Assembly: GCF_001418105.1 (NCBI RefSeq)
Contig: NZ_LIQI01000024.1
Location: forward strand, 124,001 to 188,000
Direction of reading: 5' to 3'
DNA: 64,000 nucleotides
Source: Lacinutrix himadriensis
Lineage (GTDB): Bacteria > Bacteroidota > Bacteroidia > Flavobacteriales > Flavobacteriaceae
Made by a program: the position numbers and the translations under genes. Numbering within the stretch: position 1 is the stretch's first letter; every line of letters begins with the position of its first letter. A model generated the notes under the pieces. That model was not told the DNA's origin. It did not search any database and saw only the letters and a program-made list of their open reading frames with translations. Shown here piece after piece: positions 19,691-28,927 of this stretch.

Positions 19691-22600
19691 ATGAAAAAAA
19701 ATATTTCTAAAAGTTTACTGTTTTTGGCATTGCTACAATGCTTTATTGGTTTTGCTCAGGAACAAGTTGTTACCGGTAAAATTATTGATATAGATAAGGC
19801 GCCTTTGCCAGGAGCTAGTATTATAGAAAAAGGAACTAGTAATGGTACAATGTCTAATATGGACGGAGATTATACTTTAAAGTTAAAGAGTGCAGATGCT
19901 GTATTGGTGTTTTCTTATGTAGGTTTTAAGACCGTAGAGAAAATTGTTGCAGGAAAGAGTCTTGTTAATGTTAGCATGGACGTGGATCCAGAATCTTTAG
20001 ATGAAGTAGTTGTAACAACAGGAATTAGAAGTTCGCAATTGCGATCTGTTAAAGAAAAGCGAGAAGCTACTACGGTTATAGAGTCTATAACACCAGAAGA
20101 TATTGGAAGTTTTTCGGATAGTAATGTTACCGATGCTTTACAAAGAGTTGCAGGTGTACAAATAGAACGAAATGATGATGGTGTTTCTGGAGATAGAGTT
20201 TCTATTAGAGGGATTGGGCCACAGTTTGTTCAAGTAACTATGAATGGTCGTTCTCCAATTTCTGCAGGAAATGAAGGGAAATCAGATTACCGAAAATTTA
20301 ACTTAAATGTGATTCCTACCGAAATTATTAATGGTGCAAGAATCCATAAAACAACACAAGCCAAGGAGGTGTCAACAGCTATTGGTGGAACTGTAGATTT
20401 TCAAACCTTAAGACCATTAGATAAAAAGTACAAAAAGAAGAAAAATTATTTTGCTAGTGTTAATCTAAGAGGAGATAGTGATTCTTATTTTGAAGATATA
20501 GATTTCAACCCAAGATTTTCAGGAGTTTTTGGCGGTAAAATACATGAAAAACTAGGTGCTGCTGTTTCTATAGTTTATGCAGATGATTATAGTCGACGTG
20601 AGGAAGTGGGAATGCGTGGGTATAGAAATGTAAATTTTTATGAAGATACCAATAGCAATGGCTCTTATGAAGCTGGAGAAAATGCGTATGAAAACATTTT
20701 AGTGCCAGCAACTATAAATAACGTAATAAGAAAAGATGATAGAGAACAACTAGCGGTATCTGCGGCAATTCAATATAAACCAGTGGAGAAGTTAGAGTTT
20801 GTATTAGATTATACGTTAACTAGGTTACGAGCTGCTTCAGACAGACAACAGTTACAAATGTCAATGGCTTCTGGTGGAGACAATAATGGATTGTTAGGTG
20901 CTAATAACTTTTTTACACCAGGAAGTCTTGTCTTTAATGGAAATAATTTAGCTTACATTAACGCAGCTGGAGCTAATCAATCCAGAGTGAATATTCAAAA
21001 TAAAAATCAATTTTATAATAATAATACCACTAATAATATTATTGGTTTAAATACAAAATTTACGCAATCCGATAAGTTTAATATTAGTATTGATTTGTCC
21101 TATTCTAATTTAGATTTTTTCCAAAACTTAACACAAATTAACTCTAGATTAAAAGGACAAGATTATGATAATAGTGTTTTTAGTTTGGATTTGAGAGGAG
21201 ATCTTCCTCAATATGGATTACCAGATGAAATATTGGATCCAACTGCATTTGGATTAGTTTCTTCATCAAAAAGACATATTAGAACGAAGGGATATAATTA
21301 TGCTTCTAGATTAGATTTAGAGTATGAATTAAATAAAGACATCATGTTTACTGTTGGAGCAAGATCAGCAGTAACAGATTTTGAAGCAAGAGAAGCTCAG
21401 GCAAATGCAGACGATATATATGGCGATTATACGGACGTGCAATTACAGGAATTTACAGATCTTATTTCTTATAACAATTATTATACTCCAGGGGAGTTTC
21501 TGTACGGTGAAACAGGTTTAGATCAATGGATTAATATACCTGGAAATGCCGTGTTAGATTTAACACCAGGATTTAATGATTTAGATGGTGGTGGTGTTTT
21601 TAATTTTAATACACCTATAGATCAATTGATCTCTTTAGATGATAATCTACAATTTAATCCAGCAAAATCTTATGGCGCATTAGAACGAAGTTTTTCTTCT
21701 TATGCACAAGCAGATGTTAAAACAAAAGTGTTTGATATACCATTGGTTTTAAATTTTGGAGTTAGAGCTATTAATACAGTTAATGAGTCTAGAGGATTTA
21801 CAGGAGTAGAACAATTTGATCCTATTGCAGAAACTAGTACTGTTGTAAGTGAGGCTATATATCATGAAGTAGAAAATTCTAGATGGGATATATTACCTAG
21901 TTTTAATGCTAATTTTAAATTAAGAAGAAATTTCAACTGGAGATTTAGTGCTGCTAAAGGAACATCAAGACCAAAGTATAGAGATATGATGCCAAGCAAT
22001 GAGGTGGAATATTTAGATCCTACTTCTGAAATATTCAATCCGAGTTCACCAGATTATGAACCAAATTTAGGAACTAGTTTATATAGAGGAACAATCACTT
22101 CTGGAAATCCAAAGTTAAAGCCGTATTCAGCATGGATGTATGATACTACCCTAGAATTTTACAGTAGAAATGGTGGAGCTATTATTGGTAGTGTTTTTTA
22201 TAAGGACATTAGAAACTACATAGGAAGACAAACATTAAATGATCAAGCTTATCCTGGTGTAGAAGCGTTAGGTATTGCCATACCAGCAGGACAAGAAGAT
22301 TTATTGTTTGATATTTCTACACCTATTAATATAACCAACGCACAACTTTACGGATTTGAAATAGGTTTCAACCAACACTTTACATTCTTACCAGGTTTTG
22401 CAAGCGGATTTGGTTTACGTGCAAATTATTCTTTTGTTGAAAGTAATTTTGATGGTGCTGTTGGTGATGCAACGAATGGTTTTCCTGGGACATCTAAACA
22501 CAACTTTAATTCGGTGATGTACTATGAGAAATACGGTTTCTCTTTTAGATTCACAGCTGCCTACAGAAGTAATTACCTTAGTAATTTAGGAGGTGTTGGA

Positions 22601-22816
22601 TCTACACGTGCAGACGAAGCGCATTATACCGAAGGAACTACTTTGCTTGGTATCAATTTAAAATACAAGGTAACAAAAAGTTTACAGGCAAGTGCTGGAG
22701 TAAGTAACCTTACCGGTGAAGATACACGTAGATATATTGGAGACGATACGCAAAACTTAACCTCTTATTACCAAAGAACTCCTACCTGGAAAGTTGGTTT
22801 AAGATATAGATTATAA
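19691..22816 (+). CDS. TonB-dependent outer-membrane receptor
   Basis: Outer-membrane receptor of 1041 residues, presumed to import oligosaccharides released from the target polysaccharide. The ATG at 19691 is chosen over one ten codons earlier because it begins a proper signal peptide (MKKNISKSLLFL, ending IGFAQ). A carboxypeptidase-regulatory-like domain covers about 25-100 (VVTGKIIDIDKAPLPGASI, MDGDYTL), the plug about 110-260 (DALQRVAGVQIERND, VSIRGIGPQFVQVTMNGR), and a 22-strand-type barrel fills the rest, with PAKSYGALERSF and RWDILPSFNANFKL. The plug wording resembles the Xanthomonas/Caulobacter receptor type more than SusC. No SusD partner follows, which is unusual for a Bacteroidetes PUL. 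It heads the rightward operon. Confidence 0.93.
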   Translation: MKKNISKSLLFLALLQCFIGFAQEQVVTGKIIDIDKAPLPGASIIEKGTSNGTMSNMDGDYTLKLKSADAVLVFSYVGFKTVEKIVAGKSLVNVSMDVDPESLDEVVVTTGIRSSQLRSVKEKREATTVIESITPEDIGSFSDSNVTDALQRVAGVQIERNDDGVSGDRVSIRGIGPQFVQVTMNGRSPISAGNEGKSDYRKFNLNVIPTEIINGARIHKTTQAKEVSTAIGGTVDFQTLRPLDKKYKKKKNYFASVNLRGDSDSYFEDIDFNPRFSGVFGGKIHEKLGAAVSIVYADDYSRREEVGMRGYRNVNFYEDTNSNGSYEAGENAYENILVPATINNVIRKDDREQLAVSAAIQYKPVEKLEFVLDYTLTRLRAASDRQQLQMSMASGGDNNGLLGANNFFTPGSLVFNGNNLAYINAAGANQSRVNIQNKNQFYNNNTTNNIIGLNTKFTQSDKFNISIDLSYSNLDFFQNLTQINSRLKGQDYDNSVFSLDLRGDLPQYGLPDEILDPTAFGLVSSSKRHIRTKGYNYASRLDLEYELNKDIMFTVGARSAVTDFEAREAQANADDIYGDYTDVQLQEFTDLISYNNYYTPGEFLYGETGLDQWINIPGNAVLDLTPGFNDLDGGGVFNFNTPIDQLISLDDNLQFNPAKSYGALERSFSSYAQADVKTKVFDIPLVLNFGVRAINTVNESRGFTGVEQFDPIAETSTVVSEAIYHEVENSRWDILPSFNANFKLRRNFNWRFSAAKGTSRPKYRDMMPSNEVEYLDPTSEIFNPSSPDYEPNLGTSLYRGTITSGNPKLKPYSAWMYDTTLEFYSRNGGAIIGSVFYKDIRNYIGRQTLNDQAYPGVEALGIAIPAGQEDLLFDISTPINITNAQLYGFEIGFNQHFTFLPGFASGFGLRANYSFVESNFDGAVGDATNGFPGTSKHNFNSVMYYEKYGFSFRFTAAYRSNYLSNLGGVGSTRADEAHYTEGTTLLGINLKYKVTKSLQASAGVSNLTGEDTRRYIGDDTQNLTSYYQRTPTWKVGLRYRL

Positions 22817-22842
22817 TATACAATACGAATACCATATTTTCT

Positions 22843-22876
22843 TGAGAGTCATTAAATCAAATTAGTTAATGCCTCT
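22843..22876 (+). other. Intercistronic stem-loop after the receptor gene
   Basis: GAGAGTCATTAA (22843-22854) and TTAATGCCTCTC (22865-22876) form a 12-bp stem with one mismatch and a 10-nt loop, 27 bp after the receptor stop. No T-run follows, so it is not a standard terminator. It may stabilise the receptor mRNA end or attenuate expression of the enzymes downstream (inference). Confidence 0.55.
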
Positions 22877-22957
22877 CCAGAGAATCATAACGGATGAAAA
22901 GGTAGATGCTTTTTGTCCGAATTTTAAAAGAAAAATAAATTAAATAATAGTTCGAAT

Positions 22958-24748
22958 ATGTTTAGCAAAAGATGTTTTATGTTTTCCGTTTTAGTAATGC
23001 TTATTGGTGTTATGAACGTGCATTCTCAAGTGAAGGATAAAAAGGGAATGGAAGAAATGTGGGGAGAAACTACCGTTTCTGGAGACGCTTTAAAAAGTGG
23101 AAAAGCAAAGTTGTTTGATGAAGGTAACTACGGAATGTTCATCCATTGGGGTTTGTTTTCAAATCTTGGTGGTGTTTGGGAAGATAAAACCTATTACGGT
23201 ATTGGTGAATGGTTAATGAGTAAACGCGTTGCTAATATTTCTCCAAAGGAATATATGGAAACTGCAAAAACGTTCAATCCTACAGCATTCGATGCAAAAC
23301 TGATTGCGCAATTAGCAAAAGATGCTGGGATGAAATATATTATCATTACTAGTAAACATCATGAAGGTTTTGCAATGTTCGATTCGGAAGCAAGTGACTT
23401 TAATATTGTAGATGCTACACCATTTGGAAGAGATCCAATGCATGAGTTGTCTGCTGCTTGTAAAGAATTAGGACTTGGTTTCGGATTCTATTATTCACAT
23501 AATCAAGATTGGACAGCTCCAGGAGGTACTAGAGGTCCAGAAGTAGATGAAAATGGAAATAAAGCAGATTTTAAAGATTATTTCTATAATAAATGTAAAC
23601 CTCAGGTTAAAGAAATATGTACTAATTACGGTCAAATAGACTTTGTTTGGTTTGATACTCCAGGAGATATGCCAGAAGAGTACGTTGTTGAATTAGCGGA
23701 TATGGTTAGAGAATTACAACCAAATGCTATGATGTGTAGTAGAGTTGGTTATGGTATGGGAGATTATGCTAGTATTGGTGATATGGAAGTGCCAACTAGA
23801 AATGTAGAAGGTCTATGGGAAACTTGTGATACCAATAATGATTCTTGGTCTTATGCTTGGTATGATAACAACTTTAAAAGTCCTAAGAAAATTTTAGGAA
23901 GAGTTATAGAAACCGTGGCTAGAGGTGGTTCTTATTTATTCAATATTGGTCCAGATAGTACCGGTGCTGTTCCTGCTATTGGAATGGAATTTTTACAAGA
24001 ATCTGGTCGTTGGATACAAAAATACCCACAAGTAGTTTATGCCGCAGGTAGTTCTCCTTGGGGTTATGCATTACCTTGGGGTGATATTACAACAAACAAT
24101 AACTCTCTTTATTTATCGGTAGGGCAATGGCCAACAGATGGTAAGTTATACGTTCCTGGTTTAAAATCGAAAGTGAAAAGTATTTCGCTTTTAAATGGAG
24201 CAGAAAGTAGCGCATTACAATTTTCTAAAGACAACGATTGGTTAATTATAGACGTGCCTTACAAAGCACCAGAAGATCTTATCTCTGTAATTCAAGTGGA
24301 ACTTGCAGATGCAGAAGCGAATGTAGAAACCAACTTAGGAATCTATCCAAATGTACCAACTAGATTATTAACCGAGTTTGGAGTTGCTGAAGGCGCAGAG
24401 CAAAAAAATGTGCGTTGGATGGAAAAATTTGGTGAATGGAAACATGCAAATCAAGTTAGCGATTGGCAAGAAGGTGGTACTGTTACTTGGGAAGTGAATG
24501 TGCAAAAACCAGGATATTATTATTTAGATTTAGAATATAAGGGGGAAGGAAGATTGGTTTGGAATACAACTACCGATGAAGGTGTAAAAGTTCAAAACCA
24601 ACAAGCTGCAACCGATAAATATGCATTTCGTAGAATGGGTATTTTAGAATTTAAAACTGCAGGAAATCACGTTATTAAATCCGCTTTGGTTGAAGGAGAT
24701 GTAAAAACATCTAGCCTAAAATCGATTAAAATTTCACCAATTAAATAA
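22958..24748 (+). CDS. GH29 alpha-L-fucosidase
   Basis: Predicted exported alpha-L-fucosidase of 596 residues with signal peptide 1-24 (ending VHSQ). The GH29 barrel covers about 45-370: YGMFIHWGLFSNLGG, ETAKTFNP, IITSKHHEGFAMFDS, FGFYYSHNQDW and DFVWFDTPGD. Asp233 in WFDT is the expected nucleophile. A beta-sandwich follows, then from about 480 a further domain (WMEKFGEWKHANQ, GGTVTWEVNVQKPGYYYLDL) resembling glycan-binding or accessory modules attached to fucosidases. It is the first enzyme gene of the rightward operon, 141 bp after the receptor and 11 bp before the next gene. Its core motifs are closer to canonical GH29 than those of the 17952 enzyme, and it differs from the 6602 enzyme by lacking the N-terminal domain. 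Confidence 0.94.
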   Translation: MFSKRCFMFSVLVMLIGVMNVHSQVKDKKGMEEMWGETTVSGDALKSGKAKLFDEGNYGMFIHWGLFSNLGGVWEDKTYYGIGEWLMSKRVANISPKEYMETAKTFNPTAFDAKLIAQLAKDAGMKYIIITSKHHEGFAMFDSEASDFNIVDATPFGRDPMHELSAACKELGLGFGFYYSHNQDWTAPGGTRGPEVDENGNKADFKDYFYNKCKPQVKEICTNYGQIDFVWFDTPGDMPEEYVVELADMVRELQPNAMMCSRVGYGMGDYASIGDMEVPTRNVEGLWETCDTNNDSWSYAWYDNNFKSPKKILGRVIETVARGGSYLFNIGPDSTGAVPAIGMEFLQESGRWIQKYPQVVYAAGSSPWGYALPWGDITTNNNSLYLSVGQWPTDGKLYVPGLKSKVKSISLLNGAESSALQFSKDNDWLIIDVPYKAPEDLISVIQVELADAEANVETNLGIYPNVPTRLLTEFGVAEGAEQKNVRWMEKFGEWKHANQVSDWQEGGTVTWEVNVQKPGYYYLDLEYKGEGRLVWNTTTDEGVKVQNQQAATDKYAFRRMGILEFKTAGNHVIKSALVEGDVKTSSLKSIKISPIK

Positions 24749-24759
24749 TAGAAAGCATA

Positions 24760-25908
24760 ATGAAGTTCCCTTTTCTACATACCTCTTTATTTTTAGTCAG
24801 TTTGCTTTTAAGTCAAACGGCATTTTCTCAAAGTGATGCACATTATCCAGATTTTAGTTGGGATAAAGTTCCTGTAGCTTTTCACTTCGGAAAAAAAGGA
24901 GATCTATTAACCAAAAAGGAAGCCAAATTTGTTGCTTCGCATTCCAACTTTGTGGTATTAGAAAAAGCACATGGTTTCCCTAAATATAAATATTCGGAAG
25001 AATCTATCGCTGCCGATGCAAAAGTCTTAAAGGATTTAAATGCCGATATGAAAGTGGTGTTTTATTGGAATGCTTTTTTAGATTATAGCATGTATGCGGC
25101 ACACAAAGAATATCAAAAGAAGGAAGATTGGTGGCTAAAAACAGCAAAAGGGGAATTCGATTTAAAAGATAATAAGATTAAACGTTACGATTTATCGAAT
25201 TCAGAACTTAGAGATTGGTGGTCTAATGTTGCTTTAGAAAATGTAAAGAATGAAAATATCGATGGTGTTTTCTTTGATGCATTAGTACAGGTAACCAACC
25301 CTGGAAATGAAAGATTATGGGGAACGGAAAAATTTGACGCCATTCAACAAGGGTTAAAAGATTTAATTCAAGAAACTAGAGCTAAAATTGGTGACGATAA
25401 ATTAATCGTTTATAACGGTATTCGTTCTACACCAATTAGAAATGTAGGTAATAATTTTCCTGAAAATACAGATGCCATCATGATTGAGCATTTTGGATAT
25501 TTTAATAGCAAAACTAAAGAAAGTATGCTTCAAGATATTCAAGAAATGGAAAAAGCAGGTAAAACTGGTAAAATTGTAGTGTTTAAGGCTTGGCCAGAAA
25601 ACGCATGGTTGAACAAAAAGTTCATGGCTAAATCAGAGAAAGAAAAAGAAGAAATTTCTAAAGAGCATATAACTTTTGCTTTAGCTTCTTTTTTAGCTGG
25701 AGCACAAAAACATTCGTATCTTATTTATAATTGGGGTTATCGATTAAGTATGGGGTCCCTTTTATGGTATCCAGAATTTGATAAACCTTTAGGAAAGCCT
25801 TTAAATGACATGCAGGTAAACGATTGGATTTTAACCAGAAATTACGAGCATGCAAGTATTTGGGTAGATTTGGAAAACAAGAAAGCCAAAATTGACTGGA
25901 AAAATTAA
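24760..25908 (+). CDS. Putative glycoside hydrolase (third GHL15-like copy)
   Basis: Exported protein of 382 residues with a cleavable signal peptide (ending AFSQ, residue 24) and no lipobox. It is a distant relative of the products of 15427 and 16721: PDFSWDKVPVAFHFGK, VVFYWNAFLDYS, IDGVFFDALVQV, IMIEHFGYF and the C-terminal YEHASIWVDLENKKAKIDWKN all align. The invariant pair is Asp173 and Glu243, 70 residues apart compared with 72 in the paralogues. Between them the sequence diverges, so the substrate site probably differs. It sits 11 bp after the GH29 gene and 22 bp before a sulfatase gene in the rightward operon. A glycosidase role is inferred from fold-like motifs and context only. Confidence 0.75.
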   Translation: MKFPFLHTSLFLVSLLLSQTAFSQSDAHYPDFSWDKVPVAFHFGKKGDLLTKKEAKFVASHSNFVVLEKAHGFPKYKYSEESIAADAKVLKDLNADMKVVFYWNAFLDYSMYAAHKEYQKKEDWWLKTAKGEFDLKDNKIKRYDLSNSELRDWWSNVALENVKNENIDGVFFDALVQVTNPGNERLWGTEKFDAIQQGLKDLIQETRAKIGDDKLIVYNGIRSTPIRNVGNNFPENTDAIMIEHFGYFNSKTKESMLQDIQEMEKAGKTGKIVVFKAWPENAWLNKKFMAKSEKEKEEISKEHITFALASFLAGAQKHSYLIYNWGYRLSMGSLLWYPEFDKPLGKPLNDMQVNDWILTRNYEHASIWVDLENKKAKIDWKN

Positions 25909-25930
25909 AACAATAAATAGAACAAAAACC

Positions 25931-27472
25931 ATGAAGCTAAGTGCCTACTTTTATGTTTTCATGCTGGTGTGTTTCACATCTTGTCAACAACAAACAAAAC
26001 CAACAGAACCTGAGAATAAACCCAATATAATCATCTTTTATGCCGATGATATGGGGTACGGAGATTTGGCAATTCAAAATCCGAAATCTAAAATACCAAC
26101 TCCCAATTTAGATCAATTAGCAAAGGAAGGTCTTTTAATGACAGACGCTCACAGTTCTTCAGGTATTTGTACACCTAGTAGGTATGCACTTTTATCTGGC
26201 CGTTATCATTGGAGAGATTTTAATGATATTGTACATGCGATGGGAGAATCTGTTTTTAAAGAAAATCAGGTGACTTTACCTAAAATTCTTAAAGCAAACG
26301 GGTATCATACTGCAGCAATTGGTAAATGGCATTTAGGTTGGAATTGGGAAGCTATCCGAAAGAAAGACTTTACTCAAAAAGAAACCGTTATACGTGGCAA
26401 AAAGGAATTAGAAATTTGGCCAGCTCAGGCTTATGATTGGAATAAAAATATTCCTAATGGTCCTTTATCTATTGGCTTTGATTCTTATTTTGGTGATGGT
26501 ACCATTAATTTCCCTCCGTATACTTGGATTAAAAATGATAAGGTTACCGAAACTCCAACCATAACCTTACAACTTCCAAGAAAAGATTTTCCTTTAGAAG
26601 GTAACTGGGAATTAAGACCAGGACCAGCAGTTAAAGATTGGGATTTCTATAACGTTTTACCAACGGTTACCAGTTCAGCGGTAACTTTCATAAAAAATCA
26701 AGAAAAAGCAGAGAAGCCTTTCTTTTTATACATGCCTTTTCCTTCTCCGCATGCACCAATAATTCCGAATAAAGCATTTAAAGGAAAAAGTGAAGCAGGT
26801 GCTTATGGTGATTGGGTATATCAAACAGATGATGCTGTCGGACAAGTTTTAGCGGCTTTAAAGGCAATTGATGCGGACGAGAATACCATTGTTATTTTTA
26901 CTTCCGATAATGGATCAGAGCGATATGCTTATGATCGTATTAAAAACTACAATCACGATAGTTCGCATCCATTTAGGGGTGTAAAAAGAGATGTTTACGA
27001 AGGTGGACACCATGTGCCTTTTATTGTAAAATGGCCAAATAAAATAAAAGCAGGAACTACAAGTGATCAATTATTTAGTCAAATTGATATTCTAAATACG
27101 CTAGCTACTATTACCAATAGTGATTTACCAAAAGGTTTTCAACACGATAGTTATAATTTTTCGGAGTTGTGGTTAACAGAAAATAATAAGGCTGTAAGAG
27201 AAAATATTATTCATAATACATTTACCACCAAATACGCCGTTAGAAAAGGGGATTGGTTGTATATAAATGATAAAGATGGATATCACGCCAGAATACCAGA
27301 ATGGTTTGTAGAAGGACAACGTTTTGCAACGGACAAGGATAGCGTACAGCTCTTCAATCTGAAAGAAGATATTGGACAAACGATTAATTTAGCTAGTAAA
27401 TATCCAGAGAAGGTAAATGAATTAGCAGCGGCATTAGTCCAAGAACAAAAGACAGAAACGTTTAAAAATTAA
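25931..27472 (+). CDS. Type-I sulfatase, lipoprotein
   Basis: Sulfatase of 513 residues. The ATG at 25931 is chosen because it begins a lipoprotein signal (MKLSAYFYVFML, lipobox FTSC, Cys18); an ATG 13 codons earlier overlaps the preceding gene and adds a basic tail before the signal. NIIIFYADDMGYGDL holds metal ligands. SSGICTPSRYALLSGRYHW has the modifiable Cys80. AIGKWHLGW, PFPSPHAPI and FTSDNGSERY follow. It groups with the CTP(T/S)RY sulfatases of the leftward operon. It lies 7 bp before the next sulfatase, so the two are almost certainly co-transcribed. Confidence 0.94.
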   Translation: MKLSAYFYVFMLVCFTSCQQQTKPTEPENKPNIIIFYADDMGYGDLAIQNPKSKIPTPNLDQLAKEGLLMTDAHSSSGICTPSRYALLSGRYHWRDFNDIVHAMGESVFKENQVTLPKILKANGYHTAAIGKWHLGWNWEAIRKKDFTQKETVIRGKKELEIWPAQAYDWNKNIPNGPLSIGFDSYFGDGTINFPPYTWIKNDKVTETPTITLQLPRKDFPLEGNWELRPGPAVKDWDFYNVLPTVTSSAVTFIKNQEKAEKPFFLYMPFPSPHAPIIPNKAFKGKSEAGAYGDWVYQTDDAVGQVLAALKAIDADENTIVIFTSDNGSERYAYDRIKNYNHDSSHPFRGVKRDVYEGGHHVPFIVKWPNKIKAGTTSDQLFSQIDILNTLATITNSDLPKGFQHDSYNFSELWLTENNKAVRENIIHNTFTTKYAVRKGDWLYINDKDGYHARIPEWFVEGQRFATDKDSVQLFNLKEDIGQTINLASKYPEKVNELAAALVQEQKTETFKN

Positions 27473-27479
27473 TACGAAA

Positions 27480-28868
27480 ATGAGAATAAGTATATTAAAA
27501 CATATATCATTAGCAGTAATTATACTTGCGATGTTTTCTTGTAATAACACTAAAAAAGAAGTTGTAGCAGAAAAAGAAGATACCAGACCAAACATCATTT
27601 TTGTTTTTGCTGATGATTGGGGATATGGCGATTTAGGGGTTTATGGAAACACAGAAGTATCCACACCAAATTTAGATAAAATGGCTGCTGAAGGTACACG
27701 ATTTACACAGTTTCATGTTACCAGTGGCGTTTGTTCTCCTAGTAGATCTTCGGTGTTAACAGGACATTTTCCAGCAAGACATCGTGTTCACGGTCATTTT
27801 GCAGGAAATGAAGTGAATGCAAGACGTAACATGCCAAATTATTTGAATGATTCCTTACCGGTTTATCTACCGCAAACCATGCAAAAAGCAGGCTATAAAA
27901 CAGCACATTTTGGAAAATGGCATTTGGGAGGTGGAGGAAAACCGCATGGAGATCCTTCAGCTCCAGAACCTAAAACATATGGTTATGATGAAGCCAGAGT
28001 TTGGAACGGAAATGGACCAACTTGGAAAGGTGATCAAAAATGGGAAACTACGCGATATATGGATAGTGATACCTTATGGGTGCAAAGTTCTAGTAAAATT
28101 GCTGTAGATGAAACAATCGATTTCATCAAAAGAAATAAAGGGAAACAACCTATGTTTGTAAATCTTTGGTTAAAAGATCCTCATACGCCTTTATGGCCTT
28201 CCGAAGAACAACGCAAATCTTTTAAAGGTTTATCGCCAAGCAAGGAAACCTATTATGCAGTTTTAAAAGATGCCGATTATCATATAGGAAGATTATTAGC
28301 GTCCATATCTGAAATGGGATTAGATGAAAACACATTAATTATTTTCTCTAGTGATAATGGTCCTGCAGCTTATGGTCCATCTTTAGAGGCTGGTTCTACT
28401 GCAGGTTTAAAAGGTAGAAAAGTAGATATTTATGAAGGTGGTGTTGTAGTGCCTTTCATTGTAAAATGGAAAAATCATGTCCAAGAAAATAAAGTAGATT
28501 CTACAAGTGTACTGTCTACAGTAGATTTATTGCCAACATTTGCAAGTTTAGCAGAAACAGAATTACCAAAAGATTATAGTATTGATGGTGAAAACATACG
28601 TTCTATTTTAGAAAATCATAACTTTAAAAGAACAAAACCCTTATTTTGGGAATGGCGTTTTCCAAAAGAAAAATCCAACCATTGGGCAACAGGAGCAGTT
28701 AGAAATGGGGATTGGAAACTTTTATTTAATGAAGACATTAACAAAGAAGAATTATACGATATTTCAAATGATCCGAAGGAGAAAAACAATGTCGCAGAAA
28801 ATAACAAGCAAATAGTCAGTGCGCTTAAAAGCTTGTGGAAAGATTGGAAAAAAGACTTACCAGAATAG
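27480..28868 (+). CDS. Type-I sulfatase, lipoprotein
   Basis: Sulfatase of 462 residues, the shortest complete one here. The lipoprotein signal ends MFSC (Cys21), followed by a charged linker (KKEVVAEKEDTR). NIIFVFADDWGYGDLGVYG holds metal ligands; TSGVCSPSRSSVLTGHFPA is the modification motif (Cys85), the only CSPSR in the window. HFGKWHLGGGGKP, LKDPHTPLWP and FSSDNGPAAYGP follow. The wording around the active site differs from all the paralogues, so it probably belongs to another S1 subfamily with a different sulfate position as target. Spacing is 7 bp to the previous gene and 59 bp to the next. Confidence 0.94.
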   Translation: MRISILKHISLAVIILAMFSCNNTKKEVVAEKEDTRPNIIFVFADDWGYGDLGVYGNTEVSTPNLDKMAAEGTRFTQFHVTSGVCSPSRSSVLTGHFPARHRVHGHFAGNEVNARRNMPNYLNDSLPVYLPQTMQKAGYKTAHFGKWHLGGGGKPHGDPSAPEPKTYGYDEARVWNGNGPTWKGDQKWETTRYMDSDTLWVQSSSKIAVDETIDFIKRNKGKQPMFVNLWLKDPHTPLWPSEEQRKSFKGLSPSKETYYAVLKDADYHIGRLLASISEMGLDENTLIIFSSDNGPAAYGPSLEAGSTAGLKGRKVDIYEGGVVVPFIVKWKNHVQENKVDSTSVLSTVDLLPTFASLAETELPKDYSIDGENIRSILENHNFKRTKPLFWEWRFPKEKSNHWATGAVRNGDWKLLFNEDINKEELYDISNDPKEKNNVAENNKQIVSALKSLWKDWKKDLPE

Positions 28869-28927
28869 GTTGAAAATTATTTAATAAAAACGAAGACGCA
28901 TTATCTACTTTTAAAAATAAAATCAAA

